From Deltaproteobacteria bacterium HGW-Deltaproteobacteria-1 (GTDB taxonomy: Bacteria > Desulfobacterota > Syntrophia > Syntrophales > Smithellaceae): a stretch of DNA of 38,116 bases. This document shows, piece by piece, positions 25,162 to 33,080 of this stretch. Location of the stretch: positions 1 through 38,116 of the forward strand of contig PHBN01000003.1 in the NCBI GenBank assembly GCA_002840635.1. The letters are read 5' to 3'. The position numbers were made by a program, and so were the translations under genes. Within the stretch, counting starts at the first letter, position 1, and every line of letters begins with the position of its first letter. The notes under the pieces were generated by a model. That model was not told where the DNA came from. It did not search any database and worked only from the letters and a program-made list of their open reading frames with translations.

Positions 25162-25181
25162 CCCCGCTGCTTGCGGCGGGG
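25162..25181 (+). terminator. G+C-rich hairpin 2, terminator-like on the plus strand
   Basis: CCCCGCTG pairs with CGGCGGGG (one G-T pair) around a four-base loop, followed by AGTTTCATTTTTTA. As an intrinsic terminator it would stop plus-strand transcripts from entering the iterons. No plus-strand gene precedes it, so it may shield the origin instead. Confidence 0.5.
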
Positions 25182-25290
25182 AGTTTCATTTTTTATAAAA
25201 ATTACATATCTTATATATCTTTAAAATCTTAAGAGGATTTATTAATCTTCATGTGTTGTAAGTAATTAATATTGATAAAAAATAAACAAT

Positions 25291-25404
25291 AAACAGGTTC
25301 AATTGTCACACTTTTCAGGTTTAATTGTCATAATTTTCAGGTTTGATTGTCATAATAAGCAGGTTCAATTGTCTAAAGTTTCAGGTTCAATTGTCTAAAC
25401 TTTA
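25291..25404 (+). repeat. Iteron tandem array, five copies at exact 22-bp period
   Basis: The core CAGGTT(C/T)(A/G)ATTGTC begins at 25294, 25316, 25338, 25360 and 25382, always 22 bases apart (about two helical turns). Copies 2 and 3 are slightly divergent (CAGGTTTAATTGTC, CAGGTTTGATTGTC). Binding by the neighbouring Rep protein is expected from known iteron plasmids. Confidence 0.92.
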
Positions 25405-25440
25405 TCTATTCCTTCAACAAACAAGGAAAAAGCAGAAAAA

Positions 25441-25982
25441 AAACAGGTTCAATTGTCTAAACTTTTTTTATCTCTTAAATTATCCCTCTCTCTTGGCTTT
25501 GCTTGTGTGTTATGTGGTATGTAGTTGTATTTATTAATGTTTTTTATATAGATATCTAGTATAATCTAATAATATTAATTCGTTGAGGCGTTGGATGATA
25601 TCTATTCGATCAGTAAAAAGACAGTTAACAGGTTCAATTGTCTAAACTTTTTAGTTGTTTAAATAAAAAATTCAAGACACATTAAAAACATATAAAACAA
25701 CAATAATAATAATAATTTACATATTAAATAGCACCCAGAAACAGGTTCAATTGTCTAAACTTTATTGGAATTCCAATAGAAAGAAACAAATGGATGTAAT
25801 ACAATAAATCATCAATAATTAAGGTTAATTATATATTCAACAGAGCCTGAAAACAGGTTCAATTGTCTAAACTTGTCAGTATTTTTATACCAGGAAGCTA
25901 ATAAGGAAAATAGTTAATATTTTAATAATAAAAGATAGTTATCTATTAATAAGCAGGTGGAAACAGGTTCAATTGTCTAAAC
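25441..25982 (+). repeat. Five spaced iterons, last one overlapping the rep stop codon
   Basis: Copies of ACAGGTTCAATTGTCTAAAC begin (at CAGG) at 25444, 25629, 25742, 25854 and 25964. The last four are 110-113 bases apart, about five times the 22-bp unit, separated by unrelated AT-rich DNA. The final copy contains the stop codon of rep. Confidence 0.92.
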
Positions 25983-26912
25983 ATTTTTTAGGGTTTTCAT
26001 GTTTTTCTTTGTCACAATATGATCTTTCTTGTTTATTTTCCCATATTCAAAATACCCCTGCGAATGGAGTTCTTTTAAAGATTTATTAATTTTTTTTCTA
26101 AGTTCAAATTTTTGTTGAGTTTTATCAAGATTAATCGCGTCACATAATTTGTCGATGTGAATTTCAAAACTAACCGGTTGCCCTTCATAAAATCTGTACA
26201 TGGCTTTTGTGATGTCGCCCTTCAAGCCCGCCCGAAAATCAAGATCGATGCTGGTTATCAGGCCTTCTAAATAAATTCCTCCAAAATATTCGTCAATTTT
26301 AATATCAAAATTAAATTTATTGTATTTGACATGGCTCAGGATGTGATTTGATAAGCCTGTTTTAATGGTGTCTTTCGATTTTATTGTGATCTTAACAAAT
26401 GTTCCCGTAAGACGGTCCAGAGAAGACCGCACCGCATTATAAGTGTTTTTGCCGGAAGTTGTTCCCATGATGCCCAAAAGCTCATGGAATGTTGTTGTAT
26501 ACATGAAAGATTTGTTGATGGTTGCAAGTTTTAAAACTCCCAACAGGACGGATTCATCAAACACTGATAAACGTTCACCTTGAAGCTCCATGGTCCCCCA
26601 GGGATTGTTGAACATCTGTTTTACAATAGCCCTGCTCCCCATTTCTGATCTGGACATGGGGGAAAATGGGCTGATACGGGTCATCTCGTTTGGGAGAAAA
26701 GAAAACGTTAATTGTTCATGGGGGCTTTTCTCTATGATTTCTTTTTTTAATTCATTGACGCCTTTTTGGATCAGGATTTTTTCAACGGCCAGGGCCCTTT
26801 CCATTTCCGCCCGCCGCCGGGGGTCGTTAGACAGCAACGTTTTCATATTTTCAATGGATGCAATAATATCGGGGTCAAGTCTTTTCGGGTTGGAGGCGTC
26901 TCTATCCGGCAT
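25977..26912 (-). CDS. Plasmid replication initiator protein (iteron-binding Rep)
   Basis: The 311-residue protein has a charged N-terminal region, then QMFNNPWGTMELQGERLSVF, DESVLLGVLKLATIN and LLGIMGTTSGKNTYNAVRSS, followed by a second helical unit (EIHIDKLCDAINLDKTQQKF, LRKKINKSLKELHSQGYFEY). Two winged-helix units of this kind are typical of plasmid initiators such as RepA and TrfA. Its position beside the iterons strongly supports this, although I cannot fix the exact family. Its stop codon lies within the last iteron, so replication-complex binding and rep mRNA 3' end formation may interfere. The promoter region carries operator palindromes. Confidence 0.85.
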   Translation of the reverse strand: MPDRDASNPKRLDPDIIASIENMKTLLSNDPRRRAEMERALAVEKILIQKGVNELKKEIIEKSPHEQLTFSFLPNEMTRISPFSPMSRSEMGSRAIVKQMFNNPWGTMELQGERLSVFDESVLLGVLKLATINKSFMYTTTFHELLGIMGTTSGKNTYNAVRSSLDRLTGTFVKITIKSKDTIKTGLSNHILSHVKYNKFNFDIKIDEYFGGIYLEGLITSIDLDFRAGLKGDITKAMYRFYEGQPVSFEIHIDKLCDAINLDKTQQKFELRKKINKSLKELHSQGYFEYGKINKKDHIVTKKNMKTLKNV

Positions 26913-26929
26913 GTTGTTTACCTCAATGA

Positions 26930-26969
26930 AATAGTATCTATAGTTACCATAATTAGTATAGTAACTATA
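26930..26969. promoter_or_regulatory. Operator palindromes upstream of rep
   Basis: ATAGTATCTATAG (26930-26942 region) and TATAGTAACTATA (26957-26969) are near copies. The second is palindromic around a central A. The same 13-mer recurs before parA, so one regulator probably controls both; the ribbon-helix-helix protein is the obvious candidate. Confidence 0.6.
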
Positions 26970-26988
26970 GTAAACATACTAATAATAC

Positions 26989-27264
26989 TTATTTCTGTTT
27001 AATGGCTTCCTCAATTGCCTCAATGATGTAAGTGTGAATTGATTTGTGTGAATCAAAAGCAATTTGCCGAACCTTTTCGTGCAAGGCTTTTGTCATTTTA
27101 AGAGGAAACTGCACGGGCCCTCGCGGAGCCGTTTTCGGTCTGCCCCGCCTCGCCTGCCCTCCGTCCGCTTTAGCGTTATCAATCCACGTATCAATTTCCC
27201 TGTCGGTCTTATCATCAATCAGCTTTTTTTTCTCTAAAATGTTTTTTTTAAGTGCTATAGCCAT
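26989..27264 (-). CDS. Ribbon-helix-helix partition partner of ParA
   Basis: The N-terminus is charged and flexible (KNILEKKKLIDDKTDREID, ARRGRPKTAPRGP), and the C-terminal 40 residues (PVQFPLKMTKALHEKVRQIA, HKSIHTYIIEAIEEAI) form a strand-helix-helix DNA-binding unit. Small RHH proteins of this build pair with ParA ATPases (as ParG does) to bind centromere repeats and repress the operon. The ATG at 27264 overlaps the parA stop, with GGGAGG upstream, indicating coupling. The Arg/Lys tail may activate ParA ATP hydrolysis. Confidence 0.8.
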   Translation of the reverse strand: MAIALKKNILEKKKLIDDKTDREIDTWIDNAKADGGQARRGRPKTAPRGPVQFPLKMTKALHEKVRQIAFDSHKSIHTYIIEAIEEAIKQK

Positions 27265-27905
27265 TTCATTAATTCCTCCCATAATGATTTAATTTCAGAA
27301 GCCGCCCTTCCGTCTGCGTCAGAATATTCCGACACACCCATGCCGTCGTTAATGGATCTCTTGTATGCCGTACGATGGTGCAAGACGGTCTTCAATCGTT
27401 CTATTTTTTTGCCGTTGATTTTGAGACCTTCCAGTGCTTCGCCGATGTCTGCAGCGAGCCTTGTCTTAGCGACCACCTGGTTCAGTAAAATTCTGGATTC
27501 GATGGGGATAATCGTGTTGACCTCGCTCAGGGCTGTGATGGTGTCCTCTGTCGCCCAGACATCGTATGGGCTGGGCAGGACAGGTATGATAAAGAGATCC
27601 GCGGCGGTAATTGCACCGCGAAAGGTGCGTGCGTCCCGGCCTCCAGCATCAATCAGCACAAGGTCAAAATCCTTGAAGGTTTTCACATCATGCCGGATGG
27701 TGTCTTTCACGATGGCTACAGCTGAAAATTGAGGCAATATTTCATTATTGCTGCGGATCTCCCGGAACACCATGGACGACGCCTGGATATCCGCGTCAAT
27801 TAAAAGAGTTTTAATTCCCCCCTTAGTGGCCTCAACTGCCAAATTACACGCAATCGTGCTTTTCCCAACGCCTCCCTTACTGCTGCCAATGGTGATGACT
27901 TTCAT
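27255..27905 (-). CDS. parA: ParA-type partition ATPase
   Basis: The 216-residue protein has the deviant Walker A KGGVGKST at residues 10-17, LLIDADIQASS (Walker A') and DLVLIDAGGRDART (Walker B). There is no N-terminal DNA-binding domain, so it is a short, type Ib-like ParA. It should position plasmid copies along the nucleoid together with the RHH partner. A promoter with the operator palindrome in its -10 region lies upstream. Confidence 0.95.
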   Translation of the reverse strand: MKVITIGSSKGGVGKSTIACNLAVEATKGGIKTLLIDADIQASSMVFREIRSNNEILPQFSAVAIVKDTIRHDVKTFKDFDLVLIDAGGRDARTFRGAITAADLFIIPVLPSPYDVWATEDTITALSEVNTIIPIESRILLNQVVAKTRLAADIGEALEGLKINGKKIERLKTVLHHRTAYKRSINDGMGVSEYSDADGRAASEIKSLWEELMKWL

Positions 27906-27947
27906 TTATTGGTCCCCTTTACCCGTTAATGTGGTAACAATAGAATT

Positions 27948-27960
27948 TATAGTAACTATA
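27948..27960. promoter_or_regulatory. Operator palindrome upstream of parA
   Basis: TATAGTAACTATA is identical to the rep-side copy at 26957..26969 and overlaps the predicted -10 element of parA, as expected for a repressor site. Confidence 0.6.
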
Positions 27961-27982
27961 CTAATTATTAATAGTATTGCAA
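27955..27982 (-). promoter_or_regulatory. Predicted sigma70 promoter of parA
   Basis: On the minus strand, TTGCAA (27977-27982) and TATAGT (27955-27960) are separated by 16 bases, about 50 bases before the parA start. The -10 lies within the palindromic operator. Confidence 0.5.
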
Positions 27983-28084
27983 CTATAAATAGTATCATTA
28001 TGGTTGCTTTTCATCCGTTTGCCTGACATTTACTTCTTACCTATTCCGATGATTAAACATTAATACTATGATAATCAATGTAAT

Positions 28085-28097
28085 TATAGTATCTATA
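28085..28097. promoter_or_regulatory. Third operator-like palindrome (variant)
   Basis: TATAGTATCTATA differs by one base from the 13-mer at the rep and parA sites and matches the variant at 26930. It lies between parA and the hydrolase gene and may be part of a centromere. Confidence 0.5.
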
Positions 28098-28191
28098 AAT
28101 ATTAGTATATGTCAAGAAAATAAATTAACGAGGGATAACCGGATAACACCGATCAGCAGATTGTGTTGCATTTTTAGTATGTTGCTGTTAA

Positions 28192-29133
28192 ATGCGATGC
28201 ATTATGCCGACAACAGAAAATGATTATTACCGGAGAATATATCTCCGCTTGAATACAAGGATTCCCCTGCAAATGACGCTGAACATGGATGTCAAGGGAG
28301 CAGGGGAGACGGTTCTCAAAGCATCCCTACTTGATGGTCCATCATCTACGGGGATTGTCATTATTCCAGGACTTACTGTGCCTCGCGAATCCTGTTTCCG
28401 GCTTCTGCATTCGTTTGCACCATATAAAACCCTTTTATATGACATTAGAGGGCAATCCCATTCAGAAGGGGAGGTGGACTTTGAGAAATGCGTTACAGAT
28501 GTCAACACCATCGGCAGGTGGTTCAAAAATAAATATAAGTTAAAACGTCTTATTGGGATAGGTCACAGCTTCAGCGGGATCTGCTTGTTAAAAGCGTCAA
28601 TGGATCGGCAGCACCCTTATGACTTGCGGATAGCTTTGGCCGCACCTTTTGATATGTCCCGTGCAACATCCGGTGTTCCTAAGCGATTTACTAAATTATT
28701 TATATATCTTTATAATACGACCCGTTGGTTGACGTATAAGCCTTACCGGGATGAAATATTCCAGCGCCGACATTTGTACAGACCAAATGAATTTGCCAAA
28801 AACCCTTATGTAGGGGCCCTTAAGCTCAACCGGCATAGTGTCATGAGCAGAATAATAACGCTGACCCCGAAACTAGAGGATTTTATATCTGGCATAGCGT
28901 TGCCGTCATGCTTGGTATATGGCGGCAATGATAAGCGGATTGGCAATGAAGAGTATTTTAAGAAACAATATGCAATAATAAATGACGCCGCGCTGAAGAG
29001 GGGGTTTGGTGTCTGTATCATGCCCGGCCTGTCTCATCGGTTTAATCTGGAGCCTGAAAAAGAATTTGTCCTCTCGTGCAATAACAATGAGATTATCCGG
29101 AAGATTGAAGATATTATTAAGGCCCAGAATTAG
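28192..29133 (+). CDS. Alpha/beta hydrolase
   Basis: This is the only convincing plus-strand gene. The fold is clear: TGIVIIPGLTVPRES (oxyanion region), LLYDIRGQSHSEG, the nucleophile elbow GIGHSFSGI with Ser126, CLVYGGNDKRIGNEE (acid) and MPGLSHRFNLEP (His). The closest role is a serine hydrolase or lipase/esterase acting on small lipids; the substrate is unknown. No signal peptide is present. No clear ribosome site precedes either ATG (28192 or 28204). It is flanked on both sides by AT-rich repeats and ends in a hairpin facing the regulator gene. Confidence 0.88.
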   Translation: MRCIMPTTENDYYRRIYLRLNTRIPLQMTLNMDVKGAGETVLKASLLDGPSSTGIVIIPGLTVPRESCFRLLHSFAPYKTLLYDIRGQSHSEGEVDFEKCVTDVNTIGRWFKNKYKLKRLIGIGHSFSGICLLKASMDRQHPYDLRIALAAPFDMSRATSGVPKRFTKLFIYLYNTTRWLTYKPYRDEIFQRRHLYRPNEFAKNPYVGALKLNRHSVMSRIITLTPKLEDFISGIALPSCLVYGGNDKRIGNEEYFKKQYAIINDAALKRGFGVCIMPGLSHRFNLEPEKEFVLSCNNNEIIRKIEDIIKAQN

Positions 29134-29176
29134 TTGATGACCTTCAATATGTTCAACCAATCTCCAGTGAATGATT

Positions 29177-29202
29177 AGCATAGTATTAATGAATATTATG
29201 CT
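29177..29202. terminator. Hairpin between the convergent hydrolase and regulator genes
   Basis: AGCATAGTATT and AATATTATGCT pair at ten of eleven positions around AATG. Placed between two genes ending toward each other, it may act from both sides, though there is no strong T-run. Confidence 0.4.
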
Positions 29203-29234
29203 GATGATACTTATTATACATATAATACATACTA

Positions 29235-31175
29235 TTATATATTCTTTGTTTCAATAATGCCGTTCTTGATATAAAAATTTGTTGGGGATAGTTTTTCAAT
29301 AATATTAACTATGGGGGTATATTTTGGTGAGTTGTTGATGGCCGCCGCCGTCTGCGCCGCGTTGCCCTTCCACCAGACTTTTAAAGCGCCTCTTTTGTTA
29401 TCCATTAAAATATCAACAGCCGGGTTAGTGATTCTTCCTCCGTCTTGGACTGCTTTTATAGCCTCAGCTAATAATATTTTATCGGCCACGGCCCGCAACG
29501 CTTCATCACACAACCCGAGATTCGTAAACTCCACATCATTGATTGCAATCGACCGCTCTTCGCATTCCCGAAAGGCGTGATCAATCGCAAGAACACAATC
29601 GAGCCTGATCGTCACGTCCTCACAGGACCAGGCTGGATCTTCACTAATACGGGTGATATTGTCAGAAGGACAGGGTTCGTTGTCAATCGAACAGTCGTCA
29701 AGCAATACCCATTTCCCGGCAAATTCCAAATCCTCTTTTCTTATGATATGGCTGCCGCCGTTCCGCCGTGATGCAATGGCCCTGGCCCTGGCATAAAAAT
29801 AACGCAGCTCACGCCAATTACCGTCCCAAAGATTCCCCTGTTTGTTCTCGGTGAGCGATCGCGCAAAACACTCAAGCTCGCCGTCTTGAAAATGCAGTCC
29901 ATCTCTGGTTGCCCATTTTTTCAATGAAATGATCCATTCCAGTGTCCCATCTTTCATTTTGCGCTCTCTCAGCGCCGGCAGTTCCAGGACCCATCCTGCC
30001 AATCGGTGATATAATTCCTTCCGGATGCCTTTTCGGGATTCGGCAGTATGAACAAGATCCCGCAAATCGGAAGTGCTATTGATTTGATTTGTGGCGGCTA
30101 TGATTGAGCAATGCGGGAGTAGGGCAGGGCCCGTGTAGCCGAGAGGCCTTATGCCGTATCCGTCTAAGGCCCGGAGAAGGGCGGCTTCAGCCGAAGGTGT
30201 TAAATCTCCAATCTCATCGAGAAACAGCGTTCCCGGAATAGTATCCGCAAATATGTAGTCCGCCTGTGGACTATCGGTAATGTTGTAAAGGTTATTCATC
30301 AGGACTACATTGTCCACGCTTTTATCCACGTTGTCTTTCGCCATGGCGGCATATTTAATTCGATTGCCGTTGCATGACTCGAGCCATTGCGGGTATGAAG
30401 CAGTAGGTGATGAGTTTGATTTGTTTACTCCTTTGCATTTCCACTTCCAACCGCTGGCCTCAAGAAACAAACCCAGCCTGTGCGCGTGGGCTCCGGTATA
30501 AGCTCCCTGCACATGGCCGAATAATTCCGAAAGCAATAATTCATCATTGACCGCAGCGCAGTTGACGGCCACAAAGGGGCCTTTCCGGAAAGGATTATCA
30601 GGGTGATTGTGTATCAGCCGGGCGATTCCTTCTTTGCCGGTTCCGGTTTCCCCGATCAGAAATACTGGCAGACTGGATGCGGCGACCACCGGGATGAGGT
30701 CATCGACAATTTTGCGGACCCGGATATCTTCAGAATGATAATTTGATCCGGTCATTGTTTTTTTCAGGTGATAATATTGTAATACTTTTTTAGACCAATC
30801 GATTAGTTTTTGTTCCCCGGGTTTTTCAATATGGGCATAAAAACAAGAAGTGGTTTCCATAAATAGTCGAGTTAGCCGTGTTCCCCAGTCGTTGCCAAAG
30901 AAGGCCGATATGACGGCAAGAGGGGCAAAGGGGAATTTATTTAAGGCGATTTTTATAAAGTCATCGCCCCCTGCATTAGCATTTATGGGGTCTTTTACGC
31001 CTATTCTCAAGTCAACGACAAAAGCATCGAAATCATGATCATCTAAGGCGGCAATCGCATCTTCCAGATAGGAATAGGCTTTGACATCATACCCGGAATT
31101 GGTTAGCAGCAGTTCATAATAATCACGCTGGCTGCGTTCATCTTCTAATACGAGAATTAAAGGTCTTCTAAGCAT
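29235..31175 (-). CDS. Sigma54-type response regulator with an insert in the AAA domain
   Basis: The receiver domain is intact: E11/D12, phosphoacceptor D55 in AFVVDLRIG, S90 and K118 in IEKPG. The sigma54 AAA domain follows, with Walker A GETGTGKE (175-182), the sigma54-contact motif as GAYTGA (224-229; the usual GAFTGA with F to Y) and Walker B GTLFLDEIGDL (315-325). Between the last two motifs there is an insert of about 70 residues (from about 241 to 313, including NKSNSSPTASYPQWLESCNG) that normal family members lack. The C-terminal 170 residues show no clear Fis-type helix-turn-helix, so how it finds DNA is open. It overlaps the kinase gene by eight bases and is surely its partner. Confidence 0.9.
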   Translation of the reverse strand: MLRRPLILVLEDERSQRDYYELLLTNSGYDVKAYSYLEDAIAALDDHDFDAFVVDLRIGVKDPINANAGGDDFIKIALNKFPFAPLAVISAFFGNDWGTRLTRLFMETTSCFYAHIEKPGEQKLIDWSKKVLQYYHLKKTMTGSNYHSEDIRVRKIVDDLIPVVAASSLPVFLIGETGTGKEGIARLIHNHPDNPFRKGPFVAVNCAAVNDELLLSELFGHVQGAYTGAHAHRLGLFLEASGWKWKCKGVNKSNSSPTASYPQWLESCNGNRIKYAAMAKDNVDKSVDNVVLMNNLYNITDSPQADYIFADTIPGTLFLDEIGDLTPSAEAALLRALDGYGIRPLGYTGPALLPHCSIIAATNQINSTSDLRDLVHTAESRKGIRKELYHRLAGWVLELPALRERKMKDGTLEWIISLKKWATRDGLHFQDGELECFARSLTENKQGNLWDGNWRELRYFYARARAIASRRNGGSHIIRKEDLEFAGKWVLLDDCSIDNEPCPSDNITRISEDPAWSCEDVTIRLDCVLAIDHAFRECEERSIAINDVEFTNLGLCDEALRAVADKILLAEAIKAVQDGGRITNPAVDILMDNKRGALKVWWKGNAAQTAAAINNSPKYTPIVNIIEKLSPTNFYIKNGIIETKNI

Positions 31176-32985
31176 TGCTGTTTATTCCTTCCGCTGTCGC
31201 TTTTTTTACGGGTATGCTGATGGTGGTCTTTACTTTTTCATTTTCCTCGACCCACGAAATTGTGCCCCCGAGGTCTGTTGTCAGGCGTCTGCAGATCCAG
31301 CCGCCTTGCTGCTTTTCTGGAAAATCAGAGTTGACGTCTTTGGGGATGTGCAAATTGCTTAATAACTTTCCTGTATTTGTTAAGGTGAAAATGACGACGC
31401 TTTGCTCCTTATCTAAACAGATATTCATATTTAAGCGGTCATTGTAGCCCTGATTAATCTGTGCCTTGACGGCATTTTGAAATATTTCAGAAAGAATCAT
31501 GAAAATCCGGCCGTCAATTGTCGTGAATTTAATGTTCTCATCAAAGTCTAAGTCCACGATGATGGAAAGGTGTGCGCGTTTTAGTAGATAATCGACAACA
31601 TCCTGGATGGTGATAACAACATCATTTCGGCAGTAATAATTAAGCCCGATCGCAGCCATGGCGGCCACGCCGCAGTTGGAAACAAGACGGTTAAGATATT
31701 CGTTGGTTTTATCGTTTACCTTACCGGATTTTACGGAATTGATGATTAAATTTGAATCCGCGATGGCATTGGCCGACCAGTTACCCAGGCCATGACTGAC
31801 GACGCGCATGACCACCTGGTCTAATTGCCTGACGTAAGCCGATGTTTGTCGGAGTAATTCTGTTCGCTCCTGCACGATATTTTCAAGATTATCACTGTAA
31901 TATTTTAGATCGTCATAGGCTCTATTTTTTTCTTCAATTTCATTTTTTAATCTGTCGTTGGTTTTAAAAAGCTCGTTTAAAAGCGGTATTTTGGCCGAAA
32001 AGGTATAATGAAACTTCCATGCCAGGCGGGCACTTCTTGGTGCTTGGCAAGTAAATTTGAACATAAAACAGGGGGCCTCCATAATAACCCCGTCAAGACA
32101 TATCGGTTCACCCTTGTAGGAAATAGTTTTAGTGATGAGAGTCCCTGTTAGCTGCGCCGCGTCGGATTTCTCGCTTAATGTTTCATGCTTTCCGAGATAC
32201 ATTGACTTGCCGTTTAACTCTGTCCTTGTAAGGATAACTTTTTTGCCGATGGTTTTGGGAGTGTTTGTATTGGGGTCATAGATATTGAGCAAATTACCAT
32301 CCCAAAAGGGTCGAAGATTAAGATGTTTAAAAAATCTTCCGCTATAAAGCTTAATAGGATCATATTGAACCATAAACTGTTCAACCGTTCCTAACGGGAG
32401 CGGTACCCAAGGTTTTAGAATGGAGGCCGGGAAAATATGGGGTATAGACTCAAACAGGCCGAGAATATGGGGATCGCTGCAATAGTCAGAACAAGGATCA
32501 ATGTGCGGATGGAACTTATATTTGAAGATTGCCGTGATTGTATGGGTCAGAGGATTGTATTGTGCCGGCTCTATTATTTCAAATATTTTGGTGTCATTCC
32601 AATCCGGTATAATGTGGGGGATGTAATTCAGCGCCCCTCGAGGCCCGCCCAGAGCACTGGCTATTTGCTGCCAGGAATATAAGCGCCGATTCTTGCCGGC
32701 TGTGCGCCCGCACTTGCGAAAGATGTCTGGATCTCTTGTTAATTCTTTGACTTTCAAATAGCAGTTAACATATGTATCGAGGGAGCTCCATTGAGTTTGG
32801 TCGGTATAGTACTCAAGTGCGTTGGCAAATGTGTTGGGGAAAGGCAATTCAAGCATATCAAAAACATTAATATCTTTTATGCTCAAACCATGTTGTTTCC
32901 CATAATCTTTAAGATATTGCCACATGACGACCATATTCTTATGGTTAACATTATAAATCGACCGCTCATGATGATTATTTATCAT
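31168..32985 (-). CDS. Atypical sensor histidine kinase
   Basis: The first 330 residues contain no membrane helix and no domain I can name (motifs DINVFDMLELPFPNTFANAL, YSWQQIASALGGPRGALNYI, HPHIDPCSDYCSDPHILGLF). A coiled coil follows (LKNEIEEKNRAYDDLKYYSD, to about 385), then a likely H-box with His398 in RVVSHGLGNWSA, an N-box ILSEIFQNAVKAQ and a Gly-rich end GGWICRRLTTDLGGTISW. After His398 the usual Asp/Glu and Pro are missing and the ATP lid is short, so activity may be altered or tuned. As it lacks a membrane anchor it should sense an intracellular signal. GAAAGG lies upstream of the ATG. Confidence 0.85.
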   Translation of the reverse strand: MINNHHERSIYNVNHKNMVVMWQYLKDYGKQHGLSIKDINVFDMLELPFPNTFANALEYYTDQTQWSSLDTYVNCYLKVKELTRDPDIFRKCGRTAGKNRRLYSWQQIASALGGPRGALNYIPHIIPDWNDTKIFEIIEPAQYNPLTHTITAIFKYKFHPHIDPCSDYCSDPHILGLFESIPHIFPASILKPWVPLPLGTVEQFMVQYDPIKLYSGRFFKHLNLRPFWDGNLLNIYDPNTNTPKTIGKKVILTRTELNGKSMYLGKHETLSEKSDAAQLTGTLITKTISYKGEPICLDGVIMEAPCFMFKFTCQAPRSARLAWKFHYTFSAKIPLLNELFKTNDRLKNEIEEKNRAYDDLKYYSDNLENIVQERTELLRQTSAYVRQLDQVVMRVVSHGLGNWSANAIADSNLIINSVKSGKVNDKTNEYLNRLVSNCGVAAMAAIGLNYYCRNDVVITIQDVVDYLLKRAHLSIIVDLDFDENIKFTTIDGRIFMILSEIFQNAVKAQINQGYNDRLNMNICLDKEQSVVIFTLTNTGKLLSNLHIPKDVNSDFPEKQQGGWICRRLTTDLGGTISWVEENEKVKTTISIPVKKATAEGINSNA

Positions 32986-33080
32986 GTCGTGAAACCTTTC
33001 GTTAATGGGGGAATGATTTTATTTTACATATATTCTTGTTTATTTATCAAAAAATACTATCCAACACCCAAGCCTGAATC

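Larger units (their letters stand above)
24734..25976. other. Replication origin region (oriV), about 1.2 kb without genes
   Basis: No acceptable coding frame exists here; ORF 25343..25537 merely reads through repeats. The left third has five dyads, the rest has ten iterons in very AT-rich DNA with an (AAT)n run near 25705, and the right end runs into the rep stop codon. Iterons beside rep are the classic layout of an iteron-controlled plasmid origin. I did not find a good DnaA box by eye. Confidence 0.8.

Noticed and set aside
25343-25537. Plus-strand 64-residue ORF in the origin
   Set aside because: It reads directly through iterons and a poly-A stretch and has no ribosome site.
25291-25982. 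Possible CRISPR array (short repeats with spacers of similar size)
   Set aside because: The tandem copies have no spacer room, the distal gaps of about 90 bp are too long and AT-rich, there are no cas genes, and a rep gene adjoins; iterons explain it better.
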